In this document: positions 27,501-39,100 of the stretch, in pieces
Position numbering within the stretch: the stretch's first letter is position 1
Layout: each line of letters starts with the position of its first letter
Assembly (NCBI GenBank): GCA_910591455.2
Contig: OU342814.1
Span: forward strand, 19,214,768-19,278,767
Length of the DNA stretch: 64,000 nucleotides
Direction of reading: 5' to 3'
Source: Pholis gunnellus
Lineage: Eukaryota > Chordata > Actinopteri > Perciformes > Pholidae
Made by a program: the position numbers and the translations under genes
Notes under the pieces: model-generated
The model's input: the letters and a program-made list of their open reading frames with translations, nothing else
Told to the model about the DNA's origin: nothing
Database searches by the model: none

Positions 27501-30500
27501 TCATTTAGTTCCTTCTGATAAAACTGCAGCGCGTTACCCAGCAGAGTTGGATTATCCCAGATTATTTGTCGAAATTTGATTTTTGGCCCTTTTTAAATGA
27601 ATGTGTCCTTTTTTGCCAAACATGTATTTACAAGGCTAAGAGAGACTAAGAGTAAATTCCACCAAATGATGTTTTATCCGTCTGCTCTGCATTACGTCCT
27701 GTTATCCCACAGAACAAGGTTCTGGAGCAGGAGAGCTCCCAGCTAGAGAAAGACAAGAAGTACCTGGAGAAGGAGAACAAGCGGCTGAGGCAGCAGGCCG
27801 AGATCCGCGACTCCAAGCTGGACGACGACAACCAGCGGATCTCCACCTTGGAGAAAGAGAACCGGACCATGGGCAAGGAGATGATCTTCTACAGGGACTC
27901 CTGCACGAGAGTCAAAGACCTGGAGAGAGAGAACAAGGAGCTGGTCAAACTGAGCACCATTGATAAGAAGACACTCAACGCACTCCGAGAGGTAAGAATA
28001 GAAGTCTGCATACAATAGTTCTTCCAACATGTTTCCAGATTTATCCGTCATAATCCTTTGCTGGTGCAGGAAGTGTGTTTTTTCTTTCATTTATTGATAA
28101 CCTTAGACACTGAAGCATTATCAGTGTTGACTCTCACATTAACATCATGCATTTGTATTACTACTTATTGATGAATAATTGTGTGTGCATGTGTTTAGGA
28201 GCTTGTGAGTGAGAAGCTGCGGACTCAGCAGATGAATAATGATCTGGACAAACTGACCCATGAGTTGGAGAAGATTGGACTGAACAAAGAGAGGCTGCTG
28301 AATGACGAGAGCTCTAGCGACAGGTATCATTTCACAAAGACACACACAAGCAGCAAAGGTCACTGTGCTGTGATGGCTCTTAAAACGGAGAACCCAGAGC
28401 ACTGATCACTTTTAATCATACTGATCCCAAGAGGATCGACTAAGGTCTTATTTTAGCAGTCCAAATAAGTCAGCAATGTGGCCCATTTTAAATCAGGTGT
28501 TGAGTCTATTGAAGAATCATCCTGTGGGAGTTTTCTGAGCCGATATCTCCCGCACCTGCTACACTCTTTGCCAAGAAGTCAGTTGGCCTTGCTGTGCTGT
28601 GGGCAATGACGATAATGCATTATCTGTGTTTAGGATTACAAACGTGTGATCACACTCTAGACCGAAGACACAAATACACACACACAGAGCTAACTTGAGT
28701 ATTTATTTTCAGGTTTAGGCTCCTGGAAAACAAACTGGAGTCAACTCTGAAATCATCTTTGGAGATTAAAGAGGAGAAGATCGCCGCCCTAGAGGCCAGA
28801 CTGCAGGAGTCCTCCAACCTCAACCAGCAGCTACGCCAGGAGCTCAAGACAGTCAGTAACACATGCACAGATCCATACTGTTAAACGTAGAAGTACATGC
28901 ACACACCTACAGTATGTTGGATGTGCTGCATGCAGAAGCTTAGCTCAACCACAATACAGAGGACCCATCATAAAATCACATTCCTCCCACGAAGCCCAAA
29001 AAACGCCAAAATATTTCCGCTGCAGTCCAAAACACTGAGGGCTTCTCAAGGCCGATACATTATTTATTCATTCACTCTTCCACTTCTATCGCCAGTTTTA
29101 TCTATTCATGAGGCGGCAGCAGTCTGTGAACGAGATGGAGTGGAGTGGAGGATGTCTGCTTTCCTTTAGGGTGGCGCATGTTTCGAATCAAAGCTAAAGG
29201 TCTGAGTGGAAAAGTTGAAGCCTCTGTTGATGACCCCTGAGTTTCAGCTGTGAACCTATAATGGATCCTGTCTGCTGCTGTACTTCACCATTACTCATGC
29301 CATGTTCTACTAATGTAGTCTGCTTTTATCATTTACCGGTAGTAGTTTTACTGTCGAGCCTGGAGCAGTATTTCATTTTCCAGCTGTCTTGGATTCACCT
29401 ATTTATGTTTGAGGAATTTGTTTTATTGTACTGAAGGAGCACAAAAAAACACTTTGAGTTATGTGTTGACTCGCGCGTCTCTCTCCAGGTGAAGAAAAAC
29501 TACGAGGCGCTGCGGCAGAGGGAGGAGGAGGAGAGGATGGTGCTGAGCTCGCCCCCTAGAGGAGGGGAGGACCCTCAGGCTGTCATTAAATGGGAGAAAG
29601 AAAGTCATGAAGCCACCAGAGAACTGCTGAAAGTCAAAGACAGACTCATTGAGGTGGAGAGGAATGTAAGTTAGCACAATATCAGAATGGCTTGTGTGAC
29701 TTTTCCAAAAATGTATGGTTTTGGATTGTGTGTTTTTCTCTGAACGTGTTCTTGTTTATCCAATATCTTTTATATTATGTATCCCTTTCCCCCAGAATGC
29801 CACGCTGCAGGCTGAGAAGGCGGCCCTGAGGTGCCAGCTCAAACAACTGGAAACTCAAAGCTCCAACCTGCAGGCTCAGATAGTGGCCGTGCAGAGACAG
29901 ACCGCTTCATTACAGGAGAACAATACGACACTACAAACGCAGAACGCCAAGCTGCAGGTAATCCTTTACACGTTCTACACAATAGTGTCCAGTAGGCCGT
30001 GGATGACTGTTCCTTCACACACGTAATTCATACTCAAATCCACAAATGTGAGCCGACTGTAACAAGTTTGTTATTGCTAAAATAAGACACTATAGACCAC
30101 AATCTTTGGTAGAAACACTCAGTTGATACAGAAAAGAATAACGGACGAGTAGATTTTACATCAAGATTATCAAACACGTCATAATGTGATATAAATTGTT
30201 TTATCTGAAAATGTTTTTGAACAATGTATGTAATGCAAAACAACAGAGAAGCTATTCAGCCTTCTTTCAACATCGCTCTGTTTGTGCAGTTGCCTTGCCA
30301 GGCTGCTGAGCTCCCTGGTATGGATTTAGACTTGCGCTCCCTGTTTGGCAGCAATTCAAACCCTGCTTATGGGCGACAGGATTTATACTGACCATACAGT
30401 AGCGTCTAGCTGTCTCTGTGGGTGTGTGTCTCTTGATGTATGTGGGTTGTGTGTGTGTACTGGCGTTGAAAAGCTGTCACTGTTTAAAGGTACAGAAAGT

Positions 30501-33072
30501 GTGTCAGCACCTGGACATAATGTGTGTATGTGTGTCAGTACGCACGCTAGTCATGATTGAAGAGGGGCTTGAGACCAGGAAACCGCCGTGCTCACTAAGG
30601 AAACTGATGCTGATGTTGTATAGATGGAGTTTACAAAGAGGGAGAACAAACTGAACAGAGACACAGTGCCCCCTGTAGACAAAAACACTACTTACATTAC
30701 ACATAAGTCCTCTGATGTTTGATTTAAAGAGCCCAGTCCAACTTATCTTAATCTAATATCGCTGTCTTTGTCCCGTCCTGCAGGTGGAGAACTCCACCCT
30801 GAGCTCGAAGAGTGCAGCCCTCATGGCCCAGAACGCCCAGTTGCAGAGCCAGCAGAGCAGCGTGGAGGGTGAACGCGAGGGAGCCCTGAAGGACAAAGAG
30901 GAGCTGAGGTCCACCTACGAGCTGCTCCTCCGCGATCACGAGAAGCTGGCGGCGCTCCACGAGAGGCAGGCGGCCGAGTATGAAGCCCTGATCGGAAAGC
31001 ATGGGGGTCTGAAGGGCTCCCACAAGAGCCTGGAGCAGCAGCACAGGGACCTGGAGGACAAGTGAGGCTGGGTTTTAGGAGCATGGGATGGGCACGTCTA
31101 ATTACAGTTTAAGTCTCATAACTTTAGACACTACTTTGACCTTTTTAAACATTGTCTTATGAGGTCAGTATTAACTATGTATGTAACTGCATGCTTTTGT
31201 AATCTGTGTGTGTGAATTTATGCATGCAGGTACAAGCAGCTCTTGCAGAGGAAGGGAGACCTGGAGGATCTGGAGAAAAATCTGAAGGAGCAGCAGGAAA
31301 AAATGGCGCTAGAGAATCAAACGCACCGAGCCACAGCTGACCAGTACAAACTGCTCAAAGAAGAAAATGATAGGTCAGATCAACCTGTATCAATATTTAT
31401 TTTTACCTTAAAACACTATTCAAATGTATGAATAAGACATTTTAACGTAGCGATATTTTCCTTAAATTACACCATATGTTTCTATGAAATTAGAAAAGCC
31501 CCTTTTACATGCATGCATGTCTATATATTTAGGAACCCTTCTGCTCTCTCCTCAGGCTGAATAATACCCATCGTCAACTGGTGAAGGACAATGACAATCT
31601 CCAGCTGGACCATAAGAACGTGAAGACCCAGCTGAACAGCGCCAAGCTGGACCAGACCAAGCTGGAGGCTGAGTTCTCTAAACTGAAGGAGCAGTTCCAG
31701 CAGCTGGACATCACCTCCACCAAGCTCACCAATCAGTGTGAGGTGAGGAGACACCCATTCATCTCATCTTCTCTGTAATTTCCCATTATGTGTTGTGTGC
31801 CACTTTGAAAGCCAGCTGTCTTTTGGCGCGTTAACCTCTTTTCATGTGTCGTATTTGTAGAGACGACTTCTTAAGCCAGCTGTGTTGTGGATGGTTCACC
31901 CCTTTTGATGAATCATATTTGTTGTTAAGCCCAGGTGTCTTAGCATCTCTTTAATATATCTATTGATGTCTGTGTGTTAGTTGTTGAGCCAGCTGAAAGG
32001 AAACCTGGAGGAGGAGAATCGCCACCTGTTGGACCAGATCCAGACTCTGATGCTGCAGAATCGCACTCTGTTGGAGCAGACCATGGAGAGCAAGGACCTG
32101 TACCACGTAGAGCAAAGACAATACATGTAAACCTCTAAGTTTCCTTTTTAAAAAACGGACAGCAACCATGTCCCTCTCCGCAATTATTTATGTTTGATTA
32201 TGGGATATTCAAAACAAATAGTTTGCATTGCATGCATTTTCGTTCTTGTCCGTCTTGGTGGATCATCTCTTCATTCTCCACCAATCAGAGACAAGCTGAA
32301 TGAGCTGAGGAGACAGAAAGAGAAGCTGGAGGAGAAGATCATGGACCAGTACAAGTTCTACGACCCCTCGCCTCCACGCAGGTAAAAAAAAAAAAAAACT
32401 TTACAAAAACAAGAAAGAAACAACGGCGATTGGTTAAGCTATTTTGTGTCAAAGACATGATCATGACTGGTAACATCTCAACGTAAAAATGGCTCACGCC
32501 TGAATTTGAGTGACTCAAACAAGTCAGTGTATCATAGCGGACTCTGATCTTGAAAACTCAAGTTTGCTTGTTGACTCTTATCTTTGAGGCGGGGGAATGG
32601 CAGAAAACACTCACACTGCAGCCTCAGGCAGAGCTGCATCAAATATTTATGGTCTGCAGAGCTTTTAACAGCTGTACACAGCAAACATTTATGTGAAGAT
32701 TTGGAGGCTGAGTACACACACGGAACAAATTCAAATCCAGCCTTCATACTTCTTTTTATATCAGTATACATTGACTTTGTATTCCAGTTTCTTTCCTCCT
32801 CTTGTTCCCGATGGTCTCTCCATCTCACTCACGACCTCGTCTCTCCTTTTTGGTAGGCGTGGCAACTGGATCACTTTGAAGATGAGGAAGTTGATCAAGC
32901 CGAAGAGCCGGGAGAGGATGCGCTCTCTCACGCTGACCCCCTCTCGTTCGGAGACTGGCGACGGTTTCCTGATGTTTCCCCAGGACAGCCAGGACAGCTC
33001 GTCCATAGGCTCTGGCTCCAACTCACTGGACGACACACTTACACAGAAGAGGAGCAGCAGTGAGTACAAAGA

Positions 33073-33114
<42 letters not shown>

Positions 33115-36100
33115 TGTAGACCCAAGACTGAGAAGCAACTTGTCTCGCATTGCTCAAGATAAAGACCTATAGAAACAAACACTTACCCGACCAAACAATG
33201 CACCATAAAAGTACCTCTGATCAAATACTCACACTATATTTCATACACAAACGCACATGCTGAGAAAGCTGTGAGCAAAATAGTTGCCAACTAGCTGGAT
33301 ATATGCTGACTAGTCTTTCACAGACTCATAATAATATGTCACAAAACACTTGGTGTGTGTTGGTTTGTACAGTTGTGTGCTGGTTGAGTGGTTGAATGGG
33401 TCTTTCCTCCCCTAACTGCTCCTTTGCTTCTTTATCTCTCTGCAAAGGGAGGAGAGGGCAGCAGCCCAATGCCCAGGTGCAGGGTTCCACCAATGGTATG
33501 GTGCGGATGGGGAGGGAGGGCGGGGTTTGTGACCCGACTGTTGCGTCTCACAGGGCATGTTTGTGTGAGTCCATTGTCTGTTTCACTCAGATGTCCTGGA
33601 GGTTACGGTTGAGCTGTGCAGCACCGCAAGGTTGACTCTCGATCTCCAGAAGTGGAGGCATTTCCTGTGTTTGAACAGTGGGTGCGCTTGATTTCTGTAA
33701 CCTTATGTTATGTAACTCAACCATTTAACACTTAATTTTAGTCCTAAAAATAGTGTGTAATCTGATACATTTATGTCACTATACTCAGCATTGGGGCAGA
33801 TGACTACAAGTTTGAAAATTTAAGAAAATGTTGTGGTGGAGTTAGAAAGAAGTGATCTTACTGACCTCTTTAGCCCGCTCCTCATCTCTGCTTGAGGCTA
33901 GCAGCTCGAGGCTACATTAGCGGCTTCTAACATAACAAGACTGAATCTTTGACCCGTCTGCAGTTGATTTGCATTGTGGGTAATGTACGGGCCAGGTTTG
34001 GCAGGGAAAGTAGAACATGTGTAGTACAGTGCTATATCAGAGGAGTACTCTTTCAACCGTGTTTGGATGTCAAGAATCAAGCGCATCTCATGCGGTTCAA
34101 ATATTGGAAAACACTCTTTACTTCTCCCCAACAGCTCTGAGGCTCATTAGCTCGCAGCTACAGAATGTCAACCTGCTGATCTGTGCAGTTCACCTGTAAA
34201 TAACAAAGAATCGCCCTCTAGCGTAGCATCCAAGCTATTAAAAGGTGCAATGCATTGTGGCTGACTTTCAGTCGATGCAAGTCAAAATCCTGGTTGTCTG
34301 GATTTGGTAGAAGAAATGCAATAAAGAATACAGGTTGTACCTGGGCTAGTAGGGTTACATCATCGAATTACCAGTATGAAAAAGCTAGTATAACAAGTGA
34401 GTCAACTCTAGCACACAGAGTTAAGCTTTGATAAAGTAAAGTTAGGTATGTCTATGGAAACACTGCAGTCCTCCCTGATGCTGCCCTCCGACCTTTTCAT
34501 TCTCCTGATTGCACCATTTAATATTCTTCATCCTCCGTGTTTCATGTCAGTGGTAATGTGTTGACAGTTGTGTTGTTGTGTGTACCGTATGTAATGCAGA
34601 ATACGACGCTCATGCCCATTAACATGAGAGAGTGGCTTGTGTGTGTGTGTTATCGTGTGCAGATAAAATGTGCTTAAGTGTGTTTGTGTATTTGAATAAT
34701 GTTTGTTTGCATAACGTGTCTCTGTACAGAAGTCTGCCCTTAAACCTATTATTAAGGATTTAAAGAGGTGTGTGTGGGAGCTCTTGAACAAGCATTTAAA
34801 TATTATAAATGGAGACTGAATTATAATTTATGTATTTATAATAATGCTTGTAAAAAACAAAACCTCTTTGTTTTATTTTGAGAAATAGTTTTCTAGTCCA
34901 TTACATTTATCTAGCATTGCTGATATATTATATAAACGGTATTTCCATGAAATACTAAGAAGGAAGTGTATTTTTATGGATTAAAACACCTTAATGATAA
35001 ATCAAATATGCTTCGTAATAATGTGATCCACCCCAAGTTGTGAGTCATATAGTGTTTGTGTCTATTACATTGTTTGTCTATTGTCCAGTTGAGTGTCCAG
35101 GGGCTCAACTCTCTCTCTCTCTGCATCTCCCCCCTGGCTCTCTTCGTGAGAACATTAACCACATCCCTCTGTTCTGCCCTTCTTTTTCTTTTGTTTTTCT
35201 TTTCCTCCACCTCACCCGGGCTCGTTCTATCGCTCTCTCTCTCTCTCCCCTGGCCGTCCGTCCGTCTGTCTCTGGCTGCGCTCTCGACAGCTTTAAAAAG
35301 GTTGCCTTTCATGAGGAACAGATCCAAGGACAAAGACAAGGCCAAGGCCATCTACCGGCGCTCCATGTGTAAGACCTCCCGTTAGCCGCCACGCGCTAGC
35401 CTTCCTCCGCCTCCTCTCCCTCCTCTCCCTCTCATCGCCACACTCGGAGACACAAAGAAGGAACAGTCACTGATTTCATGGTGGCTGCAGTGTGCTGGGG
35501 CGAGACGGGGACCGTGTGGCCATCTCGGGTTTCAGTCACAGCTCTTAAACCTACTCAGGCCTGCAGTCATTCACATTCCTGTCAATATAACAGGAATGTG
35601 TTATCTGATATATTTTTGAGACATCTGCACAGGATTTACCGACGATTCAAGTTTAAAAATGTGATACATAGTCACTGTAGCCCCATGCTGCTGCATCTGG
35701 TGACCTCAGTGACTTGTCCTTCTAATTGTTGTCCAGTAACCCCTCACTCTCCGTCACCTCCTCCGCCCTGCGTCTGCCACCTCCACTCCCTCCTGTAGAG
35801 TCTCTGCTTTCACCAGTGTAGTGTCCCTTTGTTCTCCCTATTAGCAGATGAGTCACACAAACTTGACTCACTTTGTCTTAAGGCAAAGATGCACAAAAGA
35901 AATTAGAGCTAACCTTAAAAAAGCAGTAGTGCAAAAGTATTGTGACAGTAAGAATGTCATCTTTCTGTAGATGTGTCTCTTTTTGTGTGATGCCGTTTCA
36001 TCTCTCTTGGTCCTGAGTGTCATCTACCGGAGCCTCATCTTTCAGTGTGGTCACTGTAGGAATCGCAACAGGCAACCTATTGGGCAGCTTTGTCATGTGC

Positions 36101-36133
36101 TCTGTGGTTTCATTTTGTTTGTGATACCGTATG

Positions 36134-36193
<60 letters not shown>

Positions 36194-39100
36194 TGTGGTC
36201 AGGTGAGAGAGACTGAGGGTTTGCCTTTCATGCGCCTGTAGTGTGTTTGCCTCCATCTTTGCTGACAGCATGACTTGAAAAAAATAAATAATCACCAACC
36301 GCCTGATCGCCTCAGCTCGCACTCACCATGGAGGACTTGAAATGGAGCCTCTACTCTCTCTCTAACCCTCGCTCTCTCTCCCTCACTCTCTCTCTCTCTC
36401 GCTCTCTCTTTCTCTCGCTCTCTCTCCCTCTGTCGGTGTGCTGCATTTCAGATCTTATTCTGCTGACATGGACTTGCCTTGTTCTCACTCTGCTGCAGCT
36501 CAGAGCAGCTTTGCATGCCTCCATGCTTCTCCATCGTCGCATACGGCTCCGTAAACAAAGTGCATAAAGACGGTGGCCTTCTCAGATAATCTATCACCTT
36601 TTCAAAAAAAGTATCTAAAGGATGACAAAGCTGCTGCCATCTTTATGAACTTTGAGTGATAGTTTTGAAATTATTTTTTGAATACTGTTTGCTTGATTTC
36701 CAGAAAGACTTGATTTTATTGTATTCTACAAAATGAATTTTTCACTGAATATTAAATAGACCTTTTAACAGTTATGATTAACTTACTCTAGCAGCCTGTA
36801 GGAGGCTACCAGTAATCCACTTTTAAGCCATTTTACACCCTCAACTGATTATCTTTAAAGAGATGCAAACGTTTCTATCACATTCAGTTAAAGTTAACAG
36901 TTATTTTGGCTACAAAAAGCTTGACAAGCGTGAACTGAGGTGGATGGCTAATGTTCCTGTCGGGGGGCCTAATTAACATCCCTCCGTTCGTCCATTCAGC
37001 CATGAATGACCTGCTGCAGACCATGGCGGTGGCGGGCGGTCCCGGGGCTCAGTGGGCGAGCAGCATCGATAACCTGGACGGCGCTGAGGCCGGAGATGCC
37101 GGCATGACCGTGAGCAGCAGGCGCGGCGGCCAGCGCATGAAGGAGCTCGCCTTTTCCACCAACGCCATCGACTGTGCCGCCCTCACCCTGCCCAGTGCCG
37201 GGCACAGCAGGGCCAAGCACCGGCTTCAGGTCAAAGGTCAGGATGCTGGTTTTATTTTGGGTGTTTACTCACCATATTTCAGGTATAAGAAAGGATCTGC
37301 AGATCTGTTATACATTTATTTTTCCTTTATTCAGTAGACTGGACTCATTGGTGTGGAGATTCATATGAAGCTGGTGAAATGTTGTTACATCAAAGTGAAA
37401 GAAAGCAGCTGTAGCACCACTCTTCTGTGTCTCTACAGATAATGCCTCCTGTGAAGATGTTGTCGGCACCTTCGATGACCCCAAGAGTCAAGGTAAGACT
37501 TGACTCTTAATTTCAGCAGCCTCTTAACACCAGCCGGCCTTTCAAACAAGGAAGGAGAAAAGACCGGATAGCCTAAAAAAAAAAAAAGCAGGTCATGTCA
37601 TCATCGGTCCCACTGCTAATCTTTGGGCTGCCTTCCTGCACCTCGATTAAGCTTGATCTACAGTTGGGAAAAGCAATTTTAGTGGCGAGAGAGAGAGAGA
37701 GAGAGAGAGAGATCAGCCTCCATTGAAAGTAGGATTGACTCTAATTCAGGCTTTAGGACGTTATCCAAGGCAGTTAATCTGCGGCCAAGCAGCTATTCAT
37801 CAGTTCTGTGCCGCTCTAATGAAGATGACCCAGTTGTTAAACAGCCACTAAACTACTTACACACAATCCTGGCACTTGAGCGAAGTCTACACTCTATTGC
37901 CAATAGTTTTAGTCTCATAAAATAATTTTTTTTTTTATTAGTTTCAATGCATTTTATACCTTTTTTAGTACAAGACGTTACACGGTTTTGCAGTCTTGGA
38001 AAGAGACGTGTGAACGATGGGGTATTCAGTTCACACCACTAGATGCCACCAAATCCGACACACTGTGCCTTTAATACTACTTTGCATCAAAATATTTATG
38101 TGTACAGGACATTCATTTCCAGGACATTGGCAACGCATTAGTGGCCAAACTGGACTCTACTTAGGTGATGAGTTCCCAGAATGCACTCGTAAAATCCAAA
38201 TCATTATCGTGAGACCCATTTCCCAGTACGTCTCACTACTGGGTCATTAATGGTAGTTTCACATTCCTATTGATTTTTCCAGCAACTTTTATGTTGCTGC
38301 TTTTATGTTGCGATTTGATTTGCGTTTCTTTGTTTCAAACCATAAATAGATATTAAACTTCTGCACTGTGGGCAGCATTTCACGAGCAGTGTGATGTACC
38401 CTTCAAACATGTCATGGGCCACGACCAGGGTGTGTTGAGTTGTGTGTGTGTGTGTGTGTGTGTGTTTGATCAGGCCTGCAGGTGTGCAGCAGTGCTCTGT
38501 GTCCTTCTCCTGTTGGGCTGAGCGTTGTGTGCAGAGTGCCCTGTAGCATCTGTTGTAAGTGACCGCCACTCGGCACTGAATCCCACACTGGGCTGTTTTC
38601 CTAGACATGATAAGAACCGAGACAATGATCAGTGATGTAATTGTATATTTTAAATGGTAATTCGGTGTCACCCGTGTCCTGAAAAAATGATTTCACGGTG
38701 CTTGGTTTGCAGCTGAAACTGTCCCTGTGAAGAGCAAGGTCCCAGTGTTGCCACTTCTTCTTCTTTCCTTTCTTCCTTCTCAATTCCTCCTCCTCAGTGT
38801 CACATAAAGCCACCCATTTATTCTTTCCATTACTAATCTTACACTGTCGTGGTCCTTTGGATTTGGGCGTCCCTGTCCTCTCAGTCAGTAGTTTCTTTGT
38901 TTACCGACCGGACATATTGGTGCTGCAGCCTGGCACTGAGCCACCCTTCCTGTCCCTCTGCCTGGCATGTGCCATCTGCTGCCCCAGCAGGAGACGTTCT
39001 GTCAAACCGTCAGCGTTCACCTACGTGTTACTCTTTGTGTTAGTGCATGTCTGTGTAAGTGTGTGTATATATATATATATATATTCTAACTGTGTGTGTG

